Source of the DNA: Puniceicoccaceae bacterium Marseille-Q1082
Lineage (GTDB): Bacteria > Verrucomicrobiota > Verrucomicrobiia > Opitutales > Intestinicryptomonadaceae
Length of the DNA stretch: 64,000 nucleotides
Assembly (NCBI GenBank): GCA_904424815.1
Contig: CAJGBI010000002.1
Span: 766,206-830,205, forward strand
Direction: 5' to 3'
The notes beneath the pieces were generated by a model. The model was given only the letters and a program-made list of their open reading frames with translations, was not told the origin of the DNA and ran no database searches. Position numbers and translations under genes: made by a program. Positions 46,162-55,004 of the stretch are shown one piece after another. The number at the start of each line of letters is the position of its first letter. The first letter of the stretch is position 1.

Positions 46162-46709
46162 AAAAAGTTCTCGTAATACTCTTTGACAACACTGAGGAAA
46201 TCGAAGCGCTCGCGCCGGCGGACATTCTCCGCAGGGCGGGGGCCGACGTGCTGACCGCGGCCGTCGGAAATTCCCGCCGGATAGTCGGGCGCAGCGGAAT
46301 CCCGATAGAGGCGGACGCGATGCTTGCGGACATTGCCGGAGGGCGTTTCGACGCGGCGGTTCTCCCGGGCGGCCCGGGGGTGTTTGCGGCGGCCTCCGAC
46401 GCGCGGCTTGCAGGCCTCCTCAAAAGGCTGGACGGGGAGGGGGCTCTCATGTGCGCAATTTGCGCGGCTCCGGCGGCGCTCGGGCGCGCTGGGATAATCG
46501 GCGGGCGCAGGTGCGCGTCGCATCCGTCCGTGGCGGGCGAGCTCCCGACGCGCGACGCGGCGGCCTCCACTGTCCGCGACGGCGCGCTCGTAACCTCGCA
46601 GGGGGCGGGAACCGCCGTAGAGTTCGCGCTCGAAACAGTTTCCGCGCTCTTCGGAGCCGAAAAAGCCGCCGAAATATCGGAGTCAATCTGCTTCAAATCC
46701 GCGCGATAA
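46158..46709 (+). CDS. DJ-1/PfpI-family protein
   Basis: 183 residues with the DJ-1 pattern: an early Glu (TEEIEALAPADILRRAG), AAVLPGGPG, and the nucleophile Cys in MCAICAAPAALGRAG. The late segment VTSQGAGTAVEFAL is also typical, matching the YajL/DJ-1 subgroup more than PfpI proteases. The activity of this family is debated (glyoxalase, chaperone or deglycase). It ends in TAATG, overlapping the next start by one base. Confidence 0.87.
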   Translation: MKKVLVILFDNTEEIEALAPADILRRAGADVLTAAVGNSRRIVGRSGIPIEADAMLADIAGGRFDAAVLPGGPGVFAAASDARLAGLLKRLDGEGALMCAICAAPAALGRAGIIGGRRCASHPSVAGELPTRDAAASTVRDGALVTSQGAGTAVEFALETVSALFGAEKAAEISESICFKSAR

Positions 46710-48139
46710 TGTTAGACGAAGAAGTACTTTTAAAGACCTCGAGAAATTCGGGCGAGACTATGGCGATGTTTTCCGCCGTGGCTGCCGTCTGCCTGACCGC
46801 GCTGCTCTTCGGCGGAGATTCCGACCTGGGGGTTGGCGCGCTCATCGCCCTCGGCATACTCGCTCCCATAAGCCTGTACCACGGCGCGCTGAACTGGCAG
46901 ACGGCGCGCCGCGGGGCGGTGTGGAAATTTCCCGTTCTGCTGCTGCCGAATTTCGCGGCCATCGCGATAGCCGCCGTCGGGATATGCAGGCCGGTGATAG
47001 GGTGGGTTTGGATCGGCGGAAAGGAGTGGGCGGTGTTTGCAGACAACCCGCAATGGGCGGTAGTGTCCGGCGCGTTCAACCCGATATATCCGATAACCTC
47101 GGAGCTCGCCGCCCTGTCAGCCGCCGCGTGCGGGCTTTCGCTCTACTTCGTGGCGACGTCGAAATTCGTTCTGCGCAAAATATTTGTCTATTGCTCGATA
47201 CCCGCGTTTTTTCTCGCCATTCTGGGGTTTGCTCTCGCGGCGGCCTCGGAGATTGCCGGAAACGACGAAATAGGTTTCGGCCCCGGCGGTTTCTCCCTCT
47301 TCCCGAGCGCGGCGTCTTGGTGCGCGTACGCGATTCTGTGGCAGGGCGGGGCGCTCGCGGCGGCGGTGTATTCGGCGCAGCGCTTTTCGCTCTGGCCGGC
47401 GCTGTGTTCGTGGAGGTTTTGGGGGCTGGCGTGCTCTCTCCTGCTTTGGGCGAGCGCTGTTTTCCGCGGGGCGCCGGTGGAGGCCGCGCTGTCGTCGGTT
47501 GTCGAGGCCGCCGGAATTTTTGCGCTTGCGGCGGATTCGCTTCCCACAAAATCCAATTTGAGAAAGTACAGAATAAGCCGCATCAGGGAAGGAGTCTCCG
47601 TAAAAGTCAGGGAGTGGGTGCCGTTTTTGGCTTATGCGGCGCTCGGGGCGGCGGTCTTGTTTGCCGCCGTCGGCAAATGCGGCGAATGCGCGGAACTTTC
47701 AGGCCTTTCGTCCGACCCCGCTTCTCCGAACGCCCTTACGGAGCGCCAGATTGCCGCGTTATCCGACGACGTCAGCGCCATGAGTTCGGAGCGGCCGGTG
47801 TTCGGCTGGGGGGAGGCGTCGTTTTCCACGGTGTTCTCGTATTTTCAGGGCAGCGACCTCGGGCCGGCGCCGTGGCAGTCGCCGAACTCCGATTTGGAGA
47901 GGTGCGTCATAGAAAACGGCTATGCGGGATTAGCCCTCGTGCTGGCAACCCCCGCGCTATTTTTGTGCGCGGCGCTCGCCAGGCGCAGGATCAGCCTGAG
48001 TTCCGCCGTGCTGGGGCTTTCGGTCGCGGCTGCCGCCTTTCTCGCGTGCGTGCGCACGCCGTTTGAAAGCGTGGCGGTTATGGCGTCGTTTTCAGTGCTG
48101 ATGTATGCCTTTTTCGGCTGGGACGTGTCGGAGGGCTGA
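46709..48139 (+). CDS. O-antigen-ligase-like polytopic membrane protein
   Basis: 476 residues with about ten hydrophobic helices. The periplasmic loop VFGWGEASFSTVFSYFQGSDL and the following PNSDLERCVIENGYAGLALVL resemble the Wzy/WaaL signature, where a G-x-G-x-x-x-F segment and an N-x-x-L-x-x-x-x-E-x-G segment flank the active site. It would join or polymerise surface glycans. The similarity is in pattern only, so a different polytopic enzyme cannot be excluded. Last gene of the ksgA unit. Confidence 0.68.
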   Translation: MLDEEVLLKTSRNSGETMAMFSAVAAVCLTALLFGGDSDLGVGALIALGILAPISLYHGALNWQTARRGAVWKFPVLLLPNFAAIAIAAVGICRPVIGWVWIGGKEWAVFADNPQWAVVSGAFNPIYPITSELAALSAAACGLSLYFVATSKFVLRKIFVYCSIPAFFLAILGFALAAASEIAGNDEIGFGPGGFSLFPSAASWCAYAILWQGGALAAAVYSAQRFSLWPALCSWRFWGLACSLLLWASAVFRGAPVEAALSSVVEAAGIFALAADSLPTKSNLRKYRISRIREGVSVKVREWVPFLAYAALGAAVLFAAVGKCGECAELSGLSSDPASPNALTERQIAALSDDVSAMSSERPVFGWGEASFSTVFSYFQGSDLGPAPWQSPNSDLERCVIENGYAGLALVLATPALFLCAALARRRISLSSAVLGLSVAAAAFLACVRTPFESVAVMASFSVLMYAFFGWDVSEG

Positions 48140-48225
48140 CGTGCGGCCGCTCCGGCGTTGGGTTGAGCCCGAATAGCCCCTGTTTTGCAGCCCTGCTTTT
48201 AACTTGCCCTCCGCAGGGCAAAAAA

Positions 48226-48253
48226 CGCGCCGAATTTGGCGCGCCTTTTTTTT
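48226..48253 (+). terminator. Terminator of the ksgA unit
   Basis: CGCGCC (48226-48231), loop GAATTT, GGCGCG (48238-48243), then CC and eight T. A second small hairpin, TTGCCCT-CCGC-AGGGCAA, lies just upstream at 48204-48221. Confidence 0.72.
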
Positions 48254-48330
48254 GCCCATTAACGCTTTGGATTCTTTGCGGACGGAGGGAAAATCCGTAG
48301 AAGGGCGCTGAATCCGGAGGTTCCGAAAGC

Positions 48331-48993
48331 CTATTTAGAGGGGGCTTTTACGTCTATGAATTTGCCCTTGCGCCCGAATTTCATTTCCGAGCATTTTTTG
48401 TCCCACTCGGTGAAATGCGACTGCTTGGAGTGGAAGGCGTGGGCGGCGCGGTTTTTGTATAGCTCGAAGAGGAAGAATCGGGTTGGATTTTCGGGGGAGG
48501 CATACAGCTCGTACGAGAGCGTGTCCTTTTCCGTGTTTGTGCCGTCGCGCAGGGGCTTTGATATCTTCATGAATTCGGCGACCGAGGCCGCGGGGATTTC
48601 GTCGAAATCGACGGCTATTATCAGCGGCGTCGAGGCGTCCGCCTGTTTCGCCGCCTCGTACACAGCCGTCTCCGACTGGGCGGGCGTTTTGAGGGCGCGC
48701 TGGGCTTCGGCGAACTTTTTCGCGTCGGCGGCGGAGGAAAATTCCGCGTACCTTATGAATTTGTCCTTGTAAAATGCGTTCTGCATGAAGAGCGCGCGCA
48801 GGCAGCCGGGGAACTTTTTGGCGGCCTCCTCAAAACCCTTTTGGGAATCCGCGTAGGCTTTGATGTCGTCGCGCTTGACCGTGTCTATGGATACGAAAAC
48901 GCCCGCCGTCTCCGCGGGTTTCGGAGCCTGCGCGAAGCATTCGCCCGCGAACGCGAAGGCGAACGCGAGGATAAATTGGAATATGTTTCGCAT
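48331..48993 (-). CDS. Secreted protein with ABM-type domain
   Basis: 220 residues with a signal peptide (MRNIFQFILAFAFAFAGECFAQ). The C-terminal half reads LSYELYASPENPTRFFLFELYKNRAAHAFHSKQSHFTEW, the characteristic pattern of antibiotic-biosynthesis-monooxygenase/YgiN-type dimeric barrels. The first half looks like a second, diverged copy. ABM proteins are usually cytoplasmic, so export is unusual. The function is unknown. The same frame runs far upstream through the neighbouring gene, but that part is not protein-like. Confidence 0.75.
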   Translation of the reverse strand: MRNIFQFILAFAFAFAGECFAQAPKPAETAGVFVSIDTVKRDDIKAYADSQKGFEEAAKKFPGCLRALFMQNAFYKDKFIRYAEFSSAADAKKFAEAQRALKTPAQSETAVYEAAKQADASTPLIIAVDFDEIPAASVAEFMKISKPLRDGTNTEKDTLSYELYASPENPTRFFLFELYKNRAAHAFHSKQSHFTEWDKKCSEMKFGRKGKFIDVKAPSK

Positions 48994-49082
48994 AATATGA
49001 TGAAAATCTTTTCTCGGGACGTTAACGCACGAACATCGTTTGATAAAGAAAAAAACGTTTGAGGCGCGCATTTTCCCGCGCG

Positions 49083-49919
49083 TCACTTTCGGGAATGGGG
49101 GGAGGATTTTGCGAGCTTTTCGTCGGGATAGTAGGATTGCAGGGTTTTCGACGAGCGCGCAAACATCTCCGGCTGGATTTTCCCCGTCTCGAGGTTTTCG
49201 CAGACAGGCCTTTTCGGTTTTTTGTCCATAATAGCCCCGAAGTATTCGCGGACGAATTCGTCGAGCCTCCCTGAATGCGAATGCCCCGTGCCGGCGAGCT
49301 CTATCCAAGTCCACTTGCGCCCCAGCTTTCTCCCCCACGAAAAGTAGTCGAAGCACGCTTTCAGCCGCTCGTCCTTTTCCCCGCACGCGATTATCGCGCA
49401 TGGGGCGTCCTTTATGCGTCGGGGATAGTCCCACCATCCGGCGGCATAGGCGCAGAACGCCCCGACCCTCCCGGGCTTCCACTCCGCGAACCGCGCCACG
49501 AAGTGCGCCCCGCCCGAAAATCCGCACATGTATATCGGCAGTTCGCCGCCGGCTATCTTTTCGAGGCCGTCCAAGAGGACTTTTCCGGAGCCCTTTGAGG
49601 CGTAATAATAGCCCGTGCCGTCCCTCAAATTCGGGAGTTCCGAGGCGAACGACAGCCCGACGGGAATCAGCCCGAATTTCTCCGCAAACTCCCTCCATTC
49701 CGGCTTTTTTATGAGGAAAGTCCCGTCGCTGTTGTATCCGGACGCCAGCAGCAGAAAGCCGCGCGGCTTGGAATCCGCGGCGGGCTCGATATAGGAGAGG
49801 TTTGCGCGCGTCATGCCCTTTGCGGGCCTGAGCTCGAGCGTCCTGATTTCGCCCGCCGCCGCAAATGCGGCGGATAGCGCGATCATAGCAGTAAACAGCG
49901 TCTTAATTGAGCGGTTCAT
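49083..49919 (-). CDS. Secreted alpha/beta-hydrolase (esterase-like)
   Basis: 278 residues from the ATG at 49919, with a signal peptide ending near AAFAAAG. The nucleophile elbow is MCGFSGGAHF, an acidic residue is in IACGEKDER, and the catalytic His is in GTGHSHSGR. This matches the secreted dienelactone-hydrolase/esterase-like group. The start overlaps the end of the nucleoside hydrolase gene by 17 bases, so the two are co-transcribed. Confidence 0.8.
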   Translation of the reverse strand: MNRSIKTLFTAMIALSAAFAAAGEIRTLELRPAKGMTRANLSYIEPAADSKPRGFLLLASGYNSDGTFLIKKPEWREFAEKFGLIPVGLSFASELPNLRDGTGYYYASKGSGKVLLDGLEKIAGGELPIYMCGFSGGAHFVARFAEWKPGRVGAFCAYAAGWWDYPRRIKDAPCAIIACGEKDERLKACFDYFSWGRKLGRKWTWIELAGTGHSHSGRLDEFVREYFGAIMDKKPKRPVCENLETGKIQPEMFARSSKTLQSYYPDEKLAKSSPHSRK

Positions 49920-50919
49920 AGGCGGCGGCATTGGCGAGTTTTTCGAGAATTTTTTCAGCTCTCCCCTCGGGGATTTTCAGATATGCGGATTTCCCGCCCT
50001 CCGACGGGGAAAATTTCGTCCGGCCGGCGTCGTCAAACGAAACGTTTCCGCTTTCGGAGACGCCGAATAGTTCGGGTTCGAAAACAAACAGGACGCTCGT
50101 CAAATCCCACGACGGGCGGTCGTGCCTGTCGGATTTTCCGCCGTTGACCATTTCGGCGTATAGCTTGTAGGCAGCGTTCACGGGATTGCCGGGGCGCATT
50201 TTCTCGTCGAGCATGCTTTGCGGAAAGCGGAGCTTGTCCCCGACTTCATACCCGCTGAAATATATTTTCGACGGGCAGAGCTTCGCGAAAATTTGCGCGG
50301 ATTTTGCGTCCTCTTTTATATTATATTCCGCGTGCTTGGTGTCTGCGAAATTTCCGCCCATCACCGAAAAGAATTTTATCTTTTTTGCGGCGAGCTCGGC
50401 GCCCGTGAGAGGGGAGATTTCGTCCGGCGGGGATTCGAGCAGCCGCGCGGCGTTCGTTAGGAAACCGACGGATATGTAGACGACGCCCCCGTCTTCGGAT
50501 TCCGCCAGAACTCTCCGCGCGAGCTTTACGGCGTCGGGGAATTTCCCGCCGCGCGCGCGTTCGGGAAGGGGATATTTGGGGGAGCCGTCTGAATTTTTCG
50601 CCGCGGCGACTTTTCCGGCGAACGCCCCGGGCTCCGGCGTCTTGCCGTCTGCGATATGTCCGACGGGAACGCTTCCGTTCCCGAAATATTCGTTTTGAAT
50701 CGCGCAGAAAACGGGGGCTTCGGGGGCGCCCTTGTTGACGAGAACCGCGGCTATTTCCGCTTTCCCCTCCTTTTGGAAGCGGTGGAGCATGGAGAGCGCG
50801 AGGGCGTCGTCCACGTCGTTGCCCATGTCGGTGTCGAAGACTATTCTTTCCGGAGCCGCAAGCGCCGCGGAAACGCAGAAAAACGCAAGCGGAAAATAGG
50901 GAAATTTGGCGAATTTCAT
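49903..50919 (-). CDS. Secreted nucleoside hydrolase-like protein
   Basis: 338 residues: signal peptide (MKFAKFPYFPLAFFCVSAALA), then RIVFDTDMGNDVDDALAL, the DxDxxxDD calcium site of the inosine-uridine nucleoside hydrolase superfamily, and SVMGGNF in the middle. Substrates of exported family members are often not nucleosides. A promoter-like TTGTCT-16-AATAAT (50956 down to 50929) ends nine bases before the ATG, again a near-leaderless layout. Confidence 0.85.
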   Translation of the reverse strand: MKFAKFPYFPLAFFCVSAALAAPERIVFDTDMGNDVDDALALSMLHRFQKEGKAEIAAVLVNKGAPEAPVFCAIQNEYFGNGSVPVGHIADGKTPEPGAFAGKVAAAKNSDGSPKYPLPERARGGKFPDAVKLARRVLAESEDGGVVYISVGFLTNAARLLESPPDEISPLTGAELAAKKIKFFSVMGGNFADTKHAEYNIKEDAKSAQIFAKLCPSKIYFSGYEVGDKLRFPQSMLDEKMRPGNPVNAAYKLYAEMVNGGKSDRHDRPSWDLTSVLFVFEPELFGVSESGNVSFDDAGRTKFSPSEGGKSAYLKIPEGRAEKILEKLANAAAYEPLN

Positions 50920-51018
50920 ATGGATGATATTATTGGGAAAGCGCGCTTTCAGACAACAAAAATTTGAGGCGGTAAAGTATTGAAAGTATCTGTGCGGCCG
51001 ACATAATCGGGCTTCAAT

Positions 51019-52671
51019 ATGAATGGAGATGTTTTCAGGGGGAGCGCGCTTTCGGTGTGCATGGTTGTGGCGGCGTTGTCCTGCCTCGGCTGCCGCGGTT
51101 CCGGATCTGCGGAGTCGCTCGTGCCCGCCGGGGCTGGGGAATCGCCGAATGCGTGGTGCACATGGGCGACCCAAAACCTTTCGCTGGTTCCGGGAAGCGT
51201 GCGGGGTGACGGAAAAATTTTGTTCGCAGGCGACCAGGGCGCGGCGGGCGCGCGCGAAAACATAGGAGATTGCGCCGTATTCTCCGAAGGCGGATGGATC
51301 GACGGTTGGGATGCGGTTCGCGGAGATCTGACGTTCCTCTTTGACGACGGTTGGGACGTCAAGCCCAAGATAGACAGGGCTAAGGAGATATATCTTTTCG
51401 GCTCCCTCGAATTGGACGAGTCGAAATTTCCGTCCTGCGCGGACAAGTCTTTCGCCCAAAGGCTCAAAAAGCTGGACGCGCGCGTCAGGGAGCGCGGGTG
51501 GAAGGGCGCGGGACTGTGGGTCGCCGCCCAGTGCGCCCGCAAAAATCCGGACGAAAAATTCACTCCGGAGCGCGAGCGCGAATATTGGAGGGAGCGCATA
51601 TTGTGGTCTAAAGAGGCCGGCATAAATTATTGGAAAGTCGATTGGGGCGAGAGGGCGCACAGCGTCGAGTTCCGCAAGATGCTCACCGAACTCGGAGCGG
51701 AACTGCACCCCGGGCTGCTCATAGAGCACAGCATACCCAACTCTCCCGTAAACGATTTGCGTTTCGACAAATCCAAGGGGGCGTTCGCGGGCAGCGGGGC
51801 TTTTGAAAATTCCGATCCCAAACTTTTGGATAGAATCCGCGCGCTTCTGAAAGTGAGCGGCTACACCCGCGTCTACGACACCATCACGCCGCTGACTACC
51901 CCGAGCACGATTTCCAGAACCGCATGGTATCTCTCCGAGGGCGAAAAAGCCGGAGGGAAGGGACTGATAAACGTCGAGGACGACGTCTACACGGGGGCGG
52001 GGCTCGGCTGCGCGTACGGCGTAATGCGCTCGCCGTTTTGGGGAGCCGCGCGCTCCGACGAGGTTGCGCGGCGCAGGTTCAAGAGCGCGGAGGTCGTCCG
52101 CGCCGTGAGGTGGTCGAGGATTGCCCCCGCCTTTCCGCTCGACAAGTCCAGGACGGTTTTCTCGGAAGAGAGGCTTGAAGACGATTGGACTTTCTCGGAG
52201 GGGCAGACTTGGTGGAGGGACGCATGGGGCAGGAAGCTGGCGCAGTCGGCCCCCGCAGTCGTCGCGCGCAACCTGCCGCTTCCGAAAGTTTCGCCGGAGG
52301 GCGCGGACGCCCCGTTCGTCCTCGCGAGCCGCCACCCCGACGGGCCGGTAGCCGTGTCGGTAATGCCGCGCATAAAGACCGGCAGGGGGATTTTCTTTCC
52401 GCCGGCGAAAATCGCGGTGGATGCCGACATTTCGGGCAAAAAAGTCGGGCTTTTCGGGAAGTTCTCTTCAATCTCCTTTAAAATGCCCAAAAAGCCGTCG
52501 CGGATTTTGGCGCAGGACTTGGCTTCCGATTCCCCCGAGGACGTCTCGGACGAGTGCGCGTGGTCGGACGGAACGCTCGCAATCCCCGGAAGCCTCTCCG
52601 ACCGCCTGTGCTCGAAAACGCGCGAAAGCGGCGACGAAAGCATGCCGGCGATAGTCCTGCTCGCCGAATAG
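51019..52671 (+). CDS. Alpha-galactosidase-like secreted barrel protein
   Basis: 550 residues. The N-terminus has a signal with cysteines (AALSCLGCRGSG) that may be a lipoprotein site. The barrel part contains NAWCTWATQN, FLFDDGWDVKP, GWKGAGLWVAAQ and INYWKVDWGERAH, the KxDW-type strand carrying the nucleophile Asp of GH27/GH36/GH31-like alpha-galactosidases. A C-terminal beta domain follows about residue 430. A promoter TTGAAA-16-CATAAT ends 11 bases upstream (51002-51007). The precise GH family is not certain. Confidence 0.7.
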   Translation: MNGDVFRGSALSVCMVVAALSCLGCRGSGSAESLVPAGAGESPNAWCTWATQNLSLVPGSVRGDGKILFAGDQGAAGARENIGDCAVFSEGGWIDGWDAVRGDLTFLFDDGWDVKPKIDRAKEIYLFGSLELDESKFPSCADKSFAQRLKKLDARVRERGWKGAGLWVAAQCARKNPDEKFTPEREREYWRERILWSKEAGINYWKVDWGERAHSVEFRKMLTELGAELHPGLLIEHSIPNSPVNDLRFDKSKGAFAGSGAFENSDPKLLDRIRALLKVSGYTRVYDTITPLTTPSTISRTAWYLSEGEKAGGKGLINVEDDVYTGAGLGCAYGVMRSPFWGAARSDEVARRRFKSAEVVRAVRWSRIAPAFPLDKSRTVFSEERLEDDWTFSEGQTWWRDAWGRKLAQSAPAVVARNLPLPKVSPEGADAPFVLASRHPDGPVAVSVMPRIKTGRGIFFPPAKIAVDADISGKKVGLFGKFSSISFKMPKKPSRILAQDLASDSPEDVSDECAWSDGTLAIPGSLSDRLCSKTRESGDESMPAIVLLAE

Positions 52672-52954
52672 CCGCCCCCCGAGAGGGCGCGCCCGGGCTG
52701 AACCTCCGTGCCTATCTCGAAAGAGCGTTTTTACATGCGTTGGCCGCGAATCCGGAAGCGGGCGGGAGGGTTCGCGCCGAGCCTGTTTCGGGTTTAATGC
52801 GCGCCAAAAAACGGCGTGAGAAAGCGCCACCGCCTCCCGCCCAAATGGGCATTTTTTAACGGGCTGAAAGCGCGGGGACAGCGGCCGCGATGTTAGCCGC
52901 CCAACCGAAAGGGCAATCTTTACGGCCTTTTCTTCCTGAATTTCGGGGCGCGGC
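52672..52954. other. Convergent intergenic gap
   Basis: 283 bases between convergent exoenzyme genes. I see no gene, no strong hairpin with a T tract and no repeat here. Confidence 0.4.
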
Positions 52955-54142
52955 TCACTTCCCCCGCGCCTCGTCGAGGCGCGCGCGCCAGTAGGCGGAG
53001 AAGGCCATGTAGATTCCGTACGGGTCGCGGGGGCCGACTTTCATGACGTTTCTTTCGAGGATTTCGCGGCGGGCGGCGGAGAGCTTGTAGCCTTTTGCCA
53101 GCATCTGCCCCCACATGATTTCGGAGGCGTCGCGCACGCCTTTGTCGGAGACGCGATAGACGGGGTATTTGTCTATGAATCCCGATATGGCGTCCATGAT
53201 CTGCGAGAGCTGGATTTTCCTCGCCGCGTTCGGCTCCACGTCCCTTACGAGCTGCAGCGAGGCGTTCATCTGCGCCACGGAGTACGCCGGCACAAGGTGT
53301 TTATAGTAGGGCTCTCCCATTCCGATGAATTTGGCGGAGCCTTCGGCGATGTCCTTGTAAATGGAATTGTACCAGTTTAGGTATTTTTTGTCTTTCGTGG
53401 CGTCGTAGGCCGCGGCGTAGAGCATTCCCAGCCGCGCGGCCTCGTGCGGGTGGACGTCGTGCATTTTCGCAACCCCGCGCTTGTCGGGGACGCCCTTGTG
53501 CAGCCTGTAAGTGTACGGCGGGTCGGTGTCGGGGCGGATTTCGCGCTTCATCTTTTCAGCGACCTCCCCGAAGATTTTCGCGATTTCCGCCTTTTCTGCG
53601 TCGCTTGCGATTTTTGAATGGAAGTACGTCCACAGCCCGTGTATGTTGTGTGTGTACTGGTCGCGCGAAGTTTCGGGGTAGACGCTTTTGCCGTCCGCCG
53701 GCGACACGCCGCGCGCGACAAACCCCGGGTCGCCGTGCACGGTGTCGGCGAGCATCAGCCCCCGCGCTATCCTGCGCGCCCACTCGGCGGTTTCGGCGTC
53801 GCCGGTCAGCTCGTATTTGTCGCAGAGCCCCACGAGCATTATTCCGCAGAGCATCGAGCAGTCCTCGATTCCCGTGCCGCCGCCCATGTAATTCGGGTCG
53901 CCGTTCTTTTTGAGAGGCTTGTATTCGGCGATTTCCTCCGGAGACGGCATCTTGTCTACGGGCGCGGTGTAGAAGAGGTTTGTCTTGGGAGAGTAGAACG
54001 TTTTTGCGGCGCCGTCCCACAGGGCGTCGAGTTTTTGCTCGAACTTCGGGTCGGCGAGGCCGCCGGTTTCGGCGAATGCGGACGGCGCGAGCGAGAGAGC
54101 CGCGGCGACGGCGGCGAAGGGGAGGGCTGAGGATGTTTTCAT
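52955..54142 (-). CDS. Secreted alpha-helical-barrel protein, putative glycan enzyme
   Basis: 395 residues with a signal peptide (cleavage near SAFA-ETG). The repetitive helical pattern, with CGIMLVGLCDKYELTGDAETAEWARRIARGL and later AARLGMLYAAAYDATKDKKYLNWYNSIYKDI, is that of an (alpha/alpha) toroid as in unsaturated glucuronyl hydrolases, mannosidases and lyases. I could not match a family. Its ATG overlaps the rsmE stop by four bases (ATGA), coupling an exoenzyme to an rRNA modification gene. Confidence 0.65.
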   Translation of the reverse strand: MKTSSALPFAAVAAALSLAPSAFAETGGLADPKFEQKLDALWDGAAKTFYSPKTNLFYTAPVDKMPSPEEIAEYKPLKKNGDPNYMGGGTGIEDCSMLCGIMLVGLCDKYELTGDAETAEWARRIARGLMLADTVHGDPGFVARGVSPADGKSVYPETSRDQYTHNIHGLWTYFHSKIASDAEKAEIAKIFGEVAEKMKREIRPDTDPPYTYRLHKGVPDKRGVAKMHDVHPHEAARLGMLYAAAYDATKDKKYLNWYNSIYKDIAEGSAKFIGMGEPYYKHLVPAYSVAQMNASLQLVRDVEPNAARKIQLSQIMDAISGFIDKYPVYRVSDKGVRDASEIMWGQMLAKGYKLSAARREILERNVMKVGPRDPYGIYMAFSAYWRARLDEARGK

Positions 54143-54912
54143 AGGTTTTCCGGTTTTAATGCGGTCGGTCGATTATCGAGCATCATGGCGCGGCAGAGCG
54201 CGCATGTCGAGATAAAAGCGGTGTCTGTGCGCATCACGCGCCCGCCCATCGAGACGAGCGTCCAGCCCGCGCCGCGCAGGTATTCGCGGTCGGAGTCCGC
54301 AAACCCCCTCTCCCCGCCGAGAACCGCGCAGGCGGCGGCTCCGCCCTCCGCGAGGCGGGGCGCGAAATCCCATAAGTTGGCCGTCGCCTCATAGAGGTCG
54401 GGCGCCACGCGCAGGGGGTTGGGGAATGCGGAGGCAATGCAGCCGCACGCCTCCGCGAGCGAACCGCACGCGAAAAATTCCGGAATGTCCGGCGCGCACG
54501 CCTGTTCCGCGCCCTTTTCCAGCCACTCGGAAAATTTCCCTCCGGAGTAGAGGGAGCTCTTGGCGTAGGCGGCCTCCCCCTTCGCCGCAGGGTAGAAAAC
54601 CAGCCGCGAAACCCCGAGGCACGCGGCCTCGAACAGTATCCTTTGCGCTATCTGCGGCCTCGCGAACGCCACCGCCGCCGCGAACCTCATCGGCTTTTGA
54701 GCGGGAACCTCCCGCAAGGGCTCGAACGCCGCCCCGCCGCCCGCCTCGAAATGCAGGCGGCATACCCATAGCTTCTCCCCCGCTATTCCCGCGAAGATTT
54801 CGCAGCCGTCGCGCATTCCGAGCGTTTCCCTTATGTGCGCGAGCTTCGGGGAGCCAGCGCCCAGCCGCATGGGATATCCTTTCGGGAGCAAAACGCAATT
54901 CATTGCAGACAT
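54139..54912 (-). CDS. rsmE: 16S rRNA (uracil-1498-N3)-methyltransferase
   Basis: 257-residue SPOUT methyltransferase. The SAM knot is AVLGGERGFADSDREYLRGAG followed by MGGRVMRTDTAF, the RsmE C-terminal signature. ARPQIAQRILFEAACLGVSRLVF marks the core. The first ATG is used; one three codons later is equally possible. Confidence 0.85.
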   Translation of the reverse strand: MSAMNCVLLPKGYPMRLGAGSPKLAHIRETLGMRDGCEIFAGIAGEKLWVCRLHFEAGGGAAFEPLREVPAQKPMRFAAAVAFARPQIAQRILFEAACLGVSRLVFYPAAKGEAAYAKSSLYSGGKFSEWLEKGAEQACAPDIPEFFACGSLAEACGCIASAFPNPLRVAPDLYEATANLWDFAPRLAEGGAAACAVLGGERGFADSDREYLRGAGWTLVSMGGRVMRTDTAFISTCALCRAMMLDNRPTALKPENL

Positions 54913-54968
54913 GGTAAATCCCGATCCCGCGCGCGCAAATAAAAAATTCCGCGCCCGTTTTTAATTTG

Positions 54969-54997
54969 TTGAAATCGGGTTCGGTATGTGTTGATAT
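54969..54997 (+). promoter_or_regulatory. Acyl carrier protein promoter, leaderless layout
   Basis: TTGAAA (54969-54974), a 17-base spacer, then TGATAT (54992-54997), seven bases before the ATG at 55005. Longer in-frame starts would lie inside the promoter. Confidence 0.65.
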
Positions 54998-55004
54998 GCG
55001 CCTT

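Noticed and set aside
46451-46708. Upstream extension of the O-antigen-ligase-like frame inside the DJ-1 gene
   Set aside because: This stretch is the +1 shadow of the DJ-1 gene; the membrane protein begins at 46709 in TAATG.
48204-48221. TTGCCCT-CCGC-AGGGCAA hairpin as the main terminator of the ksgA unit
   Set aside because: It is followed by A rather than T on the coding strand; the next hairpin, at 48226, has the T tract.
52554-52859. 101-codon frame crossing the end of the alpha-galactosidase-like gene
   Set aside because: Mostly an out-of-frame shadow with Arg/Pro-rich composition and no start signal.
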